DNA of 64,000 nucleotides from the NCBI GenBank assembly GCA_977017575.1, contig CDRNVI010000087.1, positions 310,001 through 374,000 of the forward strand, written 5' to 3'. This document shows, in pieces, positions 1-9,148 of this stretch. This DNA comes from Paramoeba atlantica (lineage: Eukaryota > Discosea). Under the pieces are notes generated by a model. The model did not search any database, had not been told where the DNA came from, and saw only the letters and a list, made by a program, of their open reading frames with translations. The position numbers were made by a program, and so were the translations under genes. Numbering within the stretch: position 1 is the first letter of the stretch; every line of letters begins with the position of its first letter.

Positions 1-33
1 TGTCCACGTCTGTGCAAGCCCCAAACAGACAAA

Positions 34-49
34 CCCGGGACAGGGTTTA
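34..49. repeat. right terminus of a truncated MITE (family B)
   Basis: The sequence CCCGGGACAGGGTTTA matches, with one difference, the right inverted terminus of the complete MITE at 53534-53889 (CCCGGAACAGGGTTTA). The rest of the element lies off the left edge of the window. Inferred from similarity only. Confidence 0.55.
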
Positions 50-734
50 TGTTTAACAATATCTCTACACACATCTCTAAATTTTTATGTACAAAAACAT
101 GTAGAAAATGTTAGAAAATTGTTCAATAAAAAAAAGAGTTCTTTGGCCGGAAGTATAAAGGGAGGTACTGATTCTTCGTCTGTATAAAATTTTGTTTTGC
201 CATGCACTTGTAGTGCAGAGATAAGCCCCAGTGTCTTTACCCGCATACAACGGGTGGATCACGCGAGGGTTCGTCTTCGCCTGTGGTAAGTGGGTGCAGA
301 GAGATCGGTTGTCATGTGCGGGTGCAGAGAGCTGCGACAGAGCGGAGGTGCAGTGAGCCGGGAGGCTCGTGGGCGGAAGACACGTCTAGTGGTCCTCAAG
401 GGAGGCCACCGTGACGCATTACCTCCTCGGAAAGGCAGTCACGGGAGAAAGAGAAGCCGAGAGAGGGAAGCACACTCACTCCAGGGGAGTGAGTCGGGAA
501 GGGGTGAAGGGGTGGTAGCGCGTCCCCTGCTTCAACAATAGAGAGGGACAGTTTCGGCCTTAGTGCCGGCCGGCAACGGGCATAAAAATACAGTAAGAGT
601 ATGCCCGTTGCCGGGGAAAGAAAGGATGAACTAAGGAAAAAGTACGAACAAGGTACAGAAACGGAAGTATAAAGGGAGGGGAGACAGTACGTTTGAAATT
701 AGTATGCCTAGAACTTACGGTTTTGTTTTACACT
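50..734. other. upstream region of first LRR gene with repeated 18-mer and GC hairpin
   Basis: No convincing gene. An 18-base motif (CGGAAGTATAAAGGGAGG) occurs at 148-165 and again at 662-679, just upstream of the LRR gene at 735; it contains a TATAAAG core and could be promoter-related or the scar of a duplication. Positions 570-584 and 600-614 form a perfect 15-bp inverted repeat around a 15-base loop. Positions 250-560 are purine- and GC-rich and give a spurious arginine-rich ORF. Confidence 0.4.
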
Positions 735-1475
735 ATGTTTTATACCTTTCCAGCTGCGGATGTTCCGGAGTCGCGTGTCATAACTCGCGCAGCCAAAGTG
801 AGCGCGACGAATCTTCCGCCAGAATACGATCTTGTACGTCTAGTACGTAACATTAAGAATCCACATACCTCGTGGAGTACATCAACCCCGGCTTGCGAGT
901 GGGATGGCGTGTTTTGTAACAAAGAGGCTGAGATAACGTGGTTTGATTGGCGCTCAAGGAAACTAAGCGGTGGGCTAAGCTTTGGTTATCTACCGAAAAC
1001 ACTGCATACTTTGTACGCTTACGTAAACAAGCTTTCCGGTGAATTGCAATTTGATACGTTTCCTGTTACATGTATGATGCGTACGTTAAGTCTTCGGGAC
1101 AATGAGTTAAGTGGACCATTGGACTTAACAGCTCTTCCTCCAAAATTGAAGACGTTGATACTTTCTGGGAACCAATTTACGGGTGACGTTTGTTTGACGA
1201 AATTACCGTCAGAGCTCATAAATCTTTGTCTTGGTAGGAACAAGCTATCCGGAGAACTTTACCTTAGTGAACTACCGAAGGTCGTTATGCTCCGACTTGA
1301 AAACAATAATTTTTCCGGAAATATTGATCTAACAGGAGTTCCACCTTCATTGGGAGACCTTAATTTGTCCAAGAATGTGAATCTATTTGGCGAAATAGAA
1401 GAGTATCTTCTTTCCGAAAAACTGCGCAAAGGCCTGAAGATTGAAAACACGAACATTACGCTTTTGACCACCTAG
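735..1475 (+). CDS. leucine-rich-repeat protein (LRR1)
   Basis: 246-residue LRR protein, probably a binding scaffold; its ligand is unknown. The start is the first in-frame ATG, at 735, giving MF-x(5)-AAD as in copies at 15264 and 26329. The frame is open further upstream and those codons are hydrophobic, so an upstream exon or non-ATG start completing a signal peptide is possible. The cap motif SW...C-E-W-D-G-V-F-C lies near residues 45-65, followed by six LRRs of about 23 residues (for example LPPKLKTLILSGNQFTG), then a C-terminal cap ending IENTNITLLTT. No transmembrane segment or GPI signal is apparent. Closest relatives in the window are the copies at 15264, 26329, 31447 and 55121. Confidence 0.85.
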   Translation: MFYTFPAADVPESRVITRAAKVSATNLPPEYDLVRLVRNIKNPHTSWSTSTPACEWDGVFCNKEAEITWFDWRSRKLSGGLSFGYLPKTLHTLYAYVNKLSGELQFDTFPVTCMMRTLSLRDNELSGPLDLTALPPKLKTLILSGNQFTGDVCLTKLPSELINLCLGRNKLSGELYLSELPKVVMLRLENNNFSGNIDLTGVPPSLGDLNLSKNVNLFGEIEEYLLSEKLRKGLKIENTNITLLTT

Positions 1476-1698
1476 TTTCTGTTTTAAAATCATGAAGTAG
1501 ACAGCTCTACAGAGAAGGACGTTATAGAGAGCGGTTGCTTCAGTAAAAAAAAGTTCCTAAACGTGTTATTTTTTTCGGGTTGAGCGTTATAATTTAGAAC
1601 GCTGAACCTGTCGTTTATAATAGAGGACATTCTGGCTTAATATTGCTACGTGTGTCGCGAGTCAAATATTGTGTCATTTTTAGACCACCTACTACTGT

Positions 1699-2553
1699 AT
1701 GTTAACACTTAGTATTCATCTGGCTGATACGCAGCCATTGCGGCTTAAACAACAGAGAAAGGAATCCAACACTGCATTGCCGTTAGGAGGAGATAACACA
1801 TTAGAAGATAAAATACCTGTTGTCCGCACGGGTAAGGTACGAGGATTGGAATTACCACAAGAATATGAACTGACACGACTTATTGCGAATATTGAGAATC
1901 CACGTTCCTCTTGGAATGTTTCAACCGCGGCGTGTGAGTGGAAGGGTGTGACTTGTGATGAACACTCACGCGTCACAAAGATTGATTGGAATCCCCTTAC
2001 GCTAGATTCTGATCTGGGATATAGAGGAGCACTTTTACTTGGACTTTTAGAGGGAACGCTTCAATGGGAATATTTGCCCCCTACTTTGCTTTATTGCAAT
2101 GTTATGAGTCATGGACTGTCAGGAACGGTACCGCTTGATTCACTGCCGCCGAAGCTGATATACTTTCTCATAACCCATAATGTGTTTAGCGGTGAATTGA
2201 ATTTGACACATTTGCCACAAACCTTAAAAAGGCTTTATCTCGACTATAACGAGTTCTTCGGACCTGTGGATTTGACTCATTTGCCACCGAATTTAGTTTT
2301 GTTTAGCGTCTCGAATAACCACCTTTCAGGGAGGATTGATCTATCTTGTTTGCCTGACTCTTTGATACAGTTGCACTTGGCGCACAACATGTTTAAAGGC
2401 TTCGTGACATTCGACAAAATTCCTTCAGGGCTAAAATACTTAGACCTTAAGAACAACGGAAAGCTTTGTGGTGAGGTTGATCAGTACTTTTTTAAGAGAC
2501 GAGGCCAAACGATAATTGTAGGGACCAATATTGAAACGAAGCAGTTTGACTGA
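1699..2553 (+). CDS. leucine-rich-repeat protein (LRR2)
   Basis: 284-residue family member starting at a true ATG, 224 bases downstream of LRR1 on the same strand. It has a longer polar N-terminus of about 45 residues before the GKVRGLELPQEYELTRLI block, then the cap motif SW...C-E-W-K-G-V-T-C, an atypical linker, and six LRRs (LPPKLIYFLITHNVFSG, LPQTLKRLYLDYNEFFG and others). The C-terminus (KLCGEVDQYFFKRRGQTI) differs from LRR1, so it is a separate subfamily. The first 12 residues are mildly hydrophobic but not a clear signal peptide. Function unknown. Confidence 0.85.
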   Translation: MLTLSIHLADTQPLRLKQQRKESNTALPLGGDNTLEDKIPVVRTGKVRGLELPQEYELTRLIANIENPRSSWNVSTAACEWKGVTCDEHSRVTKIDWNPLTLDSDLGYRGALLLGLLEGTLQWEYLPPTLLYCNVMSHGLSGTVPLDSLPPKLIYFLITHNVFSGELNLTHLPQTLKRLYLDYNEFFGPVDLTHLPPNLVLFSVSNNHLSGRIDLSCLPDSLIQLHLAHNMFKGFVTFDKIPSGLKYLDLKNNGKLCGEVDQYFFKRRGQTIIVGTNIETKQFD

Positions 2554-2577
2554 CAGGAAAAGAGTTTGATGTAAACC

Positions 2578-2707
2578 GTGTTACGGGTTATTGTGCCCCC
2601 CCCCCCGGCACAATAACTGGCTGTAGGCACAATACGTGGCAATAGGCACAATAACTAAATATTGGAAAAAACAAAAAATTTGGCGCCGCTTTTTTTTAGA
2701 GAGGCGC
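2578..2707. repeat. left half of a MITE-B family element with decayed hairpin
   Basis: CGGGTTATTGTGCCCCCC followed by repeated GGCACAATAACT blocks and an AAATATTGGAAAAAA stretch matches the left part of the MITE at 53534-53889 nearly base for base. The GGCGCCGC half-hairpin at 2682 is retained, but the other arm is replaced by a T-run. No right terminus was found, so the copy is truncated. Confidence 0.6.
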
Positions 2708-2861
2708 ATCTCGTACAAAAATTGATGAAAAGGTTTCAGGGCTCCAAAAAGTGCGTGTCTGGTGAAAAATCGCTTTTCCGCCTTTCTTTCCAGAATACTT
2801 CCCTCGCGCTTTATGCCGTTTTCTTCACGAGAGCGTTAGCTCCCTCTACCGTGTTTGTGTG

Positions 2862-3639
2862 ACCCCCCCACGAGATCACCCATTCCCCGCGGTGAACCAC
2901 ACTTTCCCACTTGTACGGCCAGTCGTGCTGTACGCTGTGCCGAACTGAATCTGTCCAGATCATTTAGTCCGTGGACCTCACGCTAAGCTTGTTATTCCTG
3001 GCAGTAAGGAATCCGCACTTCGATCCGAGACAATTTGCATAAAAAATGTTTTGCAACGTTTTCCCTCATCGTTTGTGCAATGGTTTGAGCCCCTTGAGTT
3101 GATTCAAATCTTTTCGACGGATGTGAGCGGCGCTTATGATCGAATCCAACTTTTGCTCCATGGTGACAATCGTTGGATGACGGAGGTTGGTCTCGGCCTC
3201 GGAAACCGAGAAAGATTCGCCACGAAAGTAAAGCAGGATGAACTGAAGCGTTTCTCTAGCGCTTTTTTTAGCCTTCCCAGTTAAAAAAGGACCCAAGAGC
3301 GACCGTAGCTGCGATTGTATTTCTTGGCGCAGTGCCACACACCATCAGGGCGTGTTTTTTCCACAGATCAGCAACAACAGAAGGTTGTTGCGAGGAGGGT
3401 TATACAAAAAAATACAGGGTATGTGAAAAAAGGATAATGTTGTGACTCACAACTTGTGAGGTCCTCCTCGCAACAATCCCGTAGCTTCGAAGTCACACTG
3501 CACGCACGGTGCTTCCCTCCAGCGGGATGGGATCCTACATACACTGTATGAGGCTAAGGATGAATTTTCTTCAACAAGCGAACCCCCGACACCCCTGGCC
3601 TTAAGTCAGGGCCTTAGGTCACTTACCGTACATGTAGAA
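2862..3639. other. gene-poor stretch
   Basis: No recognisable gene. Two overlapping antiparallel ORFs (3051-3284 +, 3066-3338 -) have no features I recognise and are probably chance. A foldback lies within (separate entry). Confidence 0.4.
3385..3476. repeat. 14-bp inverted repeat, small foldback
   Basis: TTGTTGCGAGGAGG at 3385-3398 and its exact complement at 3463-3476 enclose 64 bases. Probably a small nonautonomous element or its remains; no copy elsewhere in the window was recognised. Confidence 0.5.
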
Positions 3640-4300
3640 GAATGCGTAGTGATTTTCACAGCATTGTTGACGAATTCATTGAAGAATTCGTACGGCGTGA
3701 AAATTTTGGGGAACACGGAGAACCTTGGCTTGATGAATCGGCAGATTTGCACCCTGTCGAGCTAAGACGTTTGCCAACATTTTCGGTTCCGTCCATTATT
3801 GACCAAAAATTTTCTATGCGGTGTAGATGGGGGGATCGTGCTGGCCATAGGAGCCAAGCATAACCCTTTTCTTGGGCAGCGGCACGGGCCTTATTATGTG
3901 CCGGGCAATTGTCCATCACTATTGTGGTCCGATGTATCCTTAAGTATGGGAACAAGCCCCCCCTTTTTACCATGGCTTCATAAAAATTTTGTCCCTTTAT
4001 AGTGACTTTGTTTCCTTGAGAATCGTAGTAGGAAAAACGTGTAAATGAAACCCATGCTTTAAGCTCACCCCCATCGAAAGCACAATACTTTCTCCACCAT
4101 GATAGGGTTCTAATTCCACTGTTCTTGGGGAGTCAGATTTTCGGCAACGGTACGTGGGTCGGGTGGATTTTTTTCACGTAATTTTTCTTTCATCGCTGAA
4201 AATAATATTTTCCTGCGTAGCGTCGCTCCACTGTAGCATTTCAATGGCAAATTGAACTCTCCGCTCCTTATGTTTATTATAAAATTTTATAAGAAAAGGT
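3640..4300 (-). pseudogene. Tc1/mariner transposase pseudogene
   Basis: Read on the minus strand, successive frames give HKERRVQFAIEMLQWSD, ENIIFSDE (first catalytic D), KRGGLFPYLR, IVMDNCPAHNKARAAAQEKG (second catalytic D) and WPARSPHLHRIENFWSIMDG (catalytic E). The order is that of the C-terminal half of the DD32E transposase at 11859-12983 and is closest to the fragment at 5039-5536. Frameshifts and stops break it and neither terminal repeat was found, so it is an inactive relic. Confidence 0.75.
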
Positions 4301-4324
4301 TTTTTAAAACAGAACTGTTTCTAG

Positions 4325-4792
4325 GGACCATTCCTTTCGAGCACAAATGTGAGGACATGCAGGGCAAAGCCAAGAACGCCCTCCAAGGCCTCACACAGGG
4401 TACGCCAGCCAAGGAGCTGAGACGCAGCTTCTGTGAGGCAGCCATCCAGACGGCCCCCTCGGCCACGCATTTGGTCTGTATGAGACAGATTCAAAACATC
4501 CACTCCACCAAGTGGATGAACGCGTGGCCGAACAGGCCGGAGTACTACATGCGGGACCCCGAATGGGAGACCGCCGCTGTGGTGGGAGAACCAGAAATCC
4601 GATATGTGTGCGGCGCAGCCCTCAAAAACGAGGATTTCTGCGTCCACGCCATGGATTGCAAAAAGGTTCGTGGCAAGACACAAGCCTCTCGCCACAAGGG
4701 GGTTAAGGAAACGTTCCGGAACCTACTGACCCAGTACGGGTTCTCCCCGGACCTAGTCGAACTGAGGTTCGACAACGGTCGAGGCCCTGACA
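4325..4792 (+). pseudogene. LINE retrotransposon ORF C-terminus, part 1
   Basis: A GC-rich open stretch, unlike its AT-rich surroundings, encodes the end of a non-LTR retrotransposon polyprotein. It has a C-x(9)-C-x(3)-H-x(4)-C knuckle (starting CGAALKNEDFC) followed by RHKGVKETFRNLLTQYGF, typical of the region after the reverse transcriptase. Part 2, with the usual DVTVVNPLAPSYV block, continues at 6822, after mariner insertions. The reverse transcriptase domain is absent, so this is a 5'-truncated copy. The opening residues before about 4325 belong to the neighbouring mariner relic read in another frame. Confidence 0.75.
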
Positions 4793-5560
4793 TACAGGGG
4801 TGTCAACTTCCATCTGGGGGGGGTCTAAATTTTGTAAAAATTGTCCAATTTTGGAAAATAGTAGCGCATTCGAGAGCTCTCGCAGAGTTGTATGTCTTTG
4901 CGCTAGTAATTTTAAAAAAATAAACTAAAAACCTACAAAAGCCAAGGACCCAAAAAATGGGAATTGTCAATTTCTGAAACCTGATAAACAAACGAAATAT
5001 GTGATTATTTTTATTAATTATTTTTATATCAAAAGGATTTAGTATCCGCAATGGGCGCCTTCCTTTTCTACAACGATTCTGCAACGTTTCTTAAAGCTTT
5101 TCAATGTATTCTCAAACTTAGTTTTGTATTCTGTCTGAAGTTTTTCATAGGAAGCATGAATAGAAGAAAGTAATTGCTGTCGATTTTTAGGCTGAATCTG
5201 GTCCTTTATTCCGTCCATTATTGACCAAATGTTTTCGATCGGGTTTAGATCAGGGGATCGTGCTGGCCATCGTAGCCAAGAATAACCCCTTTCTTGAGCA
5301 ACGGCACGGGCTTTATTGTGTGCCGGGCAATTGTCCATTACTATGGTAGCCCGGTGTCTCCTCAAATATTGGAACAAGCCCCCCCTTTTTATCATGGCTT
5401 CATAAAAATTTTGTCCCTTTACCGTGACTTTATTTCCTAGCGAGTAGATAGACCTTGTACGGCCCTGCTTTTGCGACTTGGGAAAACGACATGGTCTGAC
5501 CACAGATACTCCACCCGGAGTACACACAACAAACATGCTTTACGCGATCGACGTCAAGAC
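4793..5560 (-). pseudogene. Tc1/mariner element fragment (terminus plus transposase C-terminal half)
   Basis: A mariner terminus starts at the TA at 4793 (TACAGGGGTG, a G-run, then GCATTCGAGAGCTCTCGCAG near 4865). Inside it on the minus strand, 5039-5536 is open for 165 residues: KVTVKGQNFYEAMIKRGG, IVMDNCPAHNKARAV (D), WPARSPDLNPIENIWSIMDG (E, 32 residues after the D) and the family's C-terminal G-x-H-x-G-Y ending. The N-terminal half with the DNA-binding HTH is missing and no opposite terminus was found. It interrupts the LINE fragment. Confidence 0.75.
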
Positions 5561-5819
5561 CCCGTTCGTTTATTTTGACCACGAGTGCAGGGGAGAAAGT
5601 TTCCTTGTCTTGTGTTGCGTGGTATAGTAGACAAAGAGTTTTCCCCACTGAGACACATTTCTGGAAACAGTGCTGACAAATTTCAGTAAAAACAATGTTT
5701 TCCATGTCAGTGAAACCACAATCCAGACAAGCCGGCGGCACAGGAGAACTGAACATAGTATCTCGATCGCATCTAGAACAGTAGCGCTTTGCTGCTTGCA
5801 TTATATGTTCCAAAAGCAA
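5540..5819 (-). CDS. hypothetical ORF with CxxC pairs
   Basis: An open frame just upstream of the mariner fragment on the minus strand contains CSRC, CLDC and CQHC pairs, suggesting a zinc-ribbon-like fold. The frame runs on into the mariner fragment as an overlapping out-of-frame tail, which I do not count. It may be a captured or decayed host fragment or an N-terminal zinc domain of a transposon protein. Unrecognised. Confidence 0.3.
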
Positions 5820-6072
5820 AGAAATGTGATGTACAGAATTTTGGATGTATAGAAGTTTGTGATGTATAGATTTTTTGACTGAAAAATGGACGTAGTCTTA
5901 AGAATGATAGATGCATATTAGTGTAAAAAGACCCATTTCCTGGCAGTACCTGACAGTCGATGGCAGTATCTGGCAGTACCTGGACGTAATTTTTGACCGC
6001 AAAAAAGGCCGTTTACAGACTCCAATGCATCATTGCTCTCGATAGACATGAAATTTTAGGAAAGCCCTGACA

Positions 6073-6821
6073 TACAGGGGTGCAAATCAGATGCTGGGGG
6101 TGTCTAAAATTTGCAAGTTTTGCACAATTTTGGAAAATAATAGCGCATTCGGGAGCTCTCGCAGATATTTATGTTTTTGAATAGTCAGCTTCCCAGGGTG
6201 TAAGGGGGTGGTCAACTGAGGAGAAGCCCAAAAACGTCAAAATTCAAAAAATGAAAGAAATTTTTTGTACCTTTAATAATTAAAACTTCCCCTTTTTTCT
6301 ACTACTATGTCCAAACGCCGGGGCATACTGTTTAAAGTGTTGATGAGCATGTCATGACCATCTCTTTTAGTGTAATCAACCAACTTTTCGATAGAAGACA
6401 AAAGTTCAGTCCTATTTTCTGGGTTTGTACCATCTTTAATAAAGGTATGCCTTGTCTTTGGCACTGTAGGAGTTTTTATTCTCGTAATCTTGACGAGAAG
6501 CATCCTGTGTGAATATTTCGTATGCCCCGGGGGTTCATATGATCTATCAGACATGCTTTTACTGTTTTTCTTAGAGCGGAATCGCTTTTGCGGCATAATA
6601 GTGAGCAGAAAAACAAAAAAAAAACACGGAAAAAACTGCAAATTTTAAGAGGGTAAAAAACCTTTAAAAAAATTCTCTTTTTCAAATTTGTTTTCTTTTA
6701 ACGTGATAATAGCGCCAAAACATAGATCTCTGCGAGAGCTCTCGAATGCGCTATTAATTTCCAAAATTGAGCAAACATTACAAATTTTAGACCCCCCCAG
6801 CATTTGATTTGCACCCCTGTA
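6073..6821 (-). mobile_element. internally deleted Tc1/mariner element (M1)
   Basis: A complete 749-bp nonautonomous element: left terminus TACAGGGGTGCAAATC from 6073, right terminus GATTTGCACCCCTGTA ending at 6821, each followed inward by the conserved GAGAGCTCTCGCAGA motif, with TA at both ends. Left and right arms match for about 110 bp. It contains a shortened transposase ORF on the minus strand. It sits inside the LINE fragment. Confidence 0.85.
6273..6596 (-). CDS. internally deleted mariner transposase, still open
   Basis: A 107-residue ORF from an ATG at 6596. Its first 37 residues (MPQKRFRSKKNSKSM through SHRMLLVKI) align with the N-terminus of the 374-residue transposase at 11859, and its last 50 (NPENRTELLSSI through DIVVEKRGSFNY) with the C-terminus. 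The whole catalytic core with its DDE residues and most of the HTH are gone, yet the frame stays open across the deletion. Such products can in principle interfere with transposition, but that is only an inference here. Confidence 0.7.
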   Translation of the reverse strand: MPQKRFRSKKNSKSMSDRSYEPPGHTKYSHRMLLVKITRIKTPTVPKTRHTFIKDGTNPENRTELLSSIEKLVDYTKRDGHDMLINTLNSMPRRLDIVVEKRGSFNY

Positions 6822-7192
6822 TGCTTCCAACAGGCCGAAAGCTCGCCCTAGTGGATGTCACCGTGGTTAACCCACTGGCCCCGTCCTACGTAGATAAGGA
6901 GGCCGCCCATCCATCTCATATACTGAGGATGGCGGAAGGCAACAAGCGCCGCGCCCATGACGAGATGGCGGCCGCCAGAGGGATGGATTTTTTCCCCCTG
7001 GCCTTCACCACCTATGGGGTACCTGGCCCAGAGACCCTCAATTTTCTCAATAGGGTGGCCAGAGCACACACATCCGACAGGGCGGGATGTCTCTCTCACC
7101 TTCTGATGGCTATGGGAGTAGCCATTCAGAAGGGCAATGCCCAGGTAGTGCAAGCGGCGGTACAGGATTGGTACCGTCGCGGGGTGCGCTAA
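6822..7192 (+). pseudogene. LINE retrotransposon ORF C-terminus, part 2
   Basis: Continuation of the fragment at 4325-4792 after the mariner insertions. It encodes LPTGRKLALVDVTVVNPLAPSYV, a hallmark of the C-terminal endonuclease-like region of several LINE clades, then HLLMAMGVAIQKGNAQVVQA and a stop at 7192. A shorter copy of the same tail is at 41974-42102. The TA target-site logic does not restore one frame across the insertions, so there is also a frameshift. Confidence 0.75.
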
Positions 7193-7310
7193 CTGGGGTT
7201 GGATCGGGGGGGGGTGAAAGTTATTCTTTTTGATCGTTGAGAAGTATAAATTATACTTTCCCACGAATTGTTTTTTCAAATCTTGTGTTTTTCAAAATCG
7301 AGAATAACTA

Positions 7311-7411
7311 TTAGGCTCTTCGTTAAACGCGGTGGTTGTTTTCAACTTAGAAGTCACTCATGCTGCGCGCTTCGCGTTGAAAACTACCACCGCGTTTAAC
7401 GAAGAGCCTAA
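7311..7411. repeat. foldback end of family X element
   Basis: Arms at 7311-7346 and 7376-7411 pair over 36 bp with one mismatch around a 29-base loop (starts TTAGGCTCTTCGTTAAACGC). The same foldback starts copy X2 at 54262. Half copies occur near 15095 and 58121. Confidence 0.8.
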
Positions 7412-7870
7412 AAAAGAAAATTTGGCTTCGAAAACGGAAGAAACCGGAAGGACTTGAGCCAAAAATAGCCGGTTTTTAGGTAAAAATAGGGTCATTTTTG
7501 CGTATTTTGGCTCTCAGAGCACTAAAACCGACATTTAAGTGTGGGAAATCACTCGTAGGCATGAATTAAAGCCTACAGAACATAATGGGCAGAGAATGCG
7601 ACTCCAACCACACCATTCTTCCGACTCAAAAAGACCCCCTTGGGTCCGAAAATTACTTTTTCCCATTTTTTAGCCAAAAAAGGGTCATTTTGGGAGGCGT
7701 ACCACGGCTCCAAGAAGGGGTATCTTGTGCAAACAACGGCGCAGAAAGCTAGTATAGGTCCCAAACTATCACAATACAATAGGGGAAAGAATTTTGAAAA
7801 AATATATTTTTTGCCATCTTTTTCGCCAAGTTGATTTTTTTTTCAAAAAAAAATTCCGAAAAATTCCGAA

Positions 7871-8298
7871 CTTGGCGACATAGCTGTAAAATTATTAATA
7901 ATTTTTCGTTCAATAATAATAATTATTAAAAATTATTAATAATTATTAATAATTATTTATAAGGTCTTAGTAGGCAGATAGGACATAAAAATACGAACGT
8001 CAGAATATTTTAGATTAGTATTCTGGGTAACATATTTCAGCTTCACACTGCACCCCTGAGAGTAACTATTAGACAGAGACCTACATACTACTTCCAGAAT
8101 TTTTTAATGTCTCCTACACGGAGTACATGCGACGTGCTTCCACTTTTTTGATCTTGTTTGATCTCACCGATGGTCCTAACGCGGACCAAAAACTTAAAGT
8201 GCAAAATTATTAATAATTATTAATAATTGGCCCTTTGTTTTAAAAATAATTATTAATAATTATTATTAAAAAAAATATTAATACAGCTATGCTTGGCG
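7871..8298. mobile_element. AT-rich MITE nested in family X, with 7-bp target duplication
   Basis: The insert 7878-8291 has inverted ends ACATAGCTGTA and TACAGCTATG plus inverted TTATTAATAATT tracts, and is flanked by direct repeats CTTGGCG (7871-7877 and 8292-8298). Comparison with the uninterrupted family X copy near 48260 shows the insertion point. No coding content. Confidence 0.7.
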
Positions 8299-8430
8299 GA
8301 CCCGTCCTGCGGATACGCGGGGGGGTCACCCCCGGGTAGGGGGGTGGGAAATGTGCGCCGAGACCCCGGCTACCCCTTCTGCGCTTTTTTTTCGAAAAAT
8401 AATTTTTTCAAAAAAATTTCGTGCGGTATG

Positions 8431-8547
8431 CCCCCCCCCTAGACCCCCCCCTAGACCCCCCCTAGACCCCCCCCTAGACCCCCCCCTAGACCCCCCCCTA
8501 GACCCCCCCCTAGACCCCCCCCCCTAGACCCCCCCCATGGACCCCCC
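8431..8547. repeat. C-rich minisatellite, about 10 units of CCCCCCCTAGA
   Basis: Eleven-base units with runs of 7-9 C. The complementary strand has repeated G-runs and could form G-quadruplexes. The equivalent block in copy X2 (54774-54860) uses CCCCCCCTGGA, so the array has been homogenised separately in each copy. Confidence 0.85.
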
Positions 8548-8933
8548 ATTTTTTTGAATTTTTTTTTTCAGTTTTGGACCACCGGAGCCCCCTTTTATTT
8601 TTTTTTCCTTTATTATATTACTGTGTTCCTCTTTATATTTTCACTGTTTTTGTTCACTTTTTTTGCAATAATCGAGGGTAGAGCGGTAGTTATACAACCA
8701 CCGCAATAATCGAGTGTAGAGCGGTAGTTATACCCCCCCTGCTCCCCCCCCCCCCCCTGGACCCCCATTTTTTGAATTTTCTTTTTCAGTTTTGGACCAC
8801 CGGAGCCCCCTTTTATATTATTTTCTTCTATTATATTACTGTGTTCCTCTTTATATTTTCACTGTTTTTGTTCACTTTTTTTTCAATAATCGAGTGTGGA
8901 GCGGTAGTTATACAATCACCGCAATATGTTATA

Positions 8934-9080
8934 TGAGGGGCTGCGGGTTAGATTTGTGAAACAGCGCGAAACACCGCGCAACAGCGGTTTGTTTTTTGGT
9001 CTATTAAGCCGGTTGAAGGTCTAAAATTCAATATTCAGGTTCATTTTTGAATTTGATAATGCAGTTTGTACGCATATACA
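8934..9080. repeat. family Z core repeat, copy 1
   Basis: About 147 bp starting TGAGGGGCTGCGGGTTAG, then 10-bp-periodic GAAACAGCGC-type repeats. It is almost identical to 13552-13699. A further terminus of the same kind begins at 9081. Confidence 0.7.
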
Positions 9081-9148
9081 TGAGGGGCTGCGAATGTCGT
9101 AAAGCGCTGTTTCACGGTGTTTCAACACTGTGCGAGGCACAAAGGAAG

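Larger units (their letters stand above)
7311..8704. mobile_element. family X repeat element, copy X1
   Basis: A long repeat beginning with a 36-bp-arm foldback and ending at a small palindrome (GCGGTAGTTATACAACCACCGC split across 8683-8704). Both ends carry GCGGTGGTTGT in inverted orientation. Between them are an AGAAGGGGTAGCC-type GC block, a C-rich minisatellite and a CAGTTTTGGACCACCGGAGC tail. Related copies are at 48060-48370, 49354-52020 (reverse, interrupted by P3) and 54262-55018; a partial copy is at 13722-13790 and a tail match near 20400. No transposase-like ORF is recognised, and the family's class is unclear. A second copy of the tail follows at 8705-8927, pointing to tandem recombination. 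Confidence 0.6.

Noticed and set aside
290-541. Arginine-rich ORF upstream of LRR1
   Set aside because: Composition follows the local GC and purine bias, with no motif, homologous copy or start context to support it.
3051-3338. Overlapping ORFs on both strands
   Set aside because: Neither has a recognisable motif or copy elsewhere, and they overlap each other almost completely.
7311-8704. Family X as a Helitron
   Set aside because: There is a small palindrome near one end, but no TC start, no CTRR end and no Rep/helicase coding; its class is left open.
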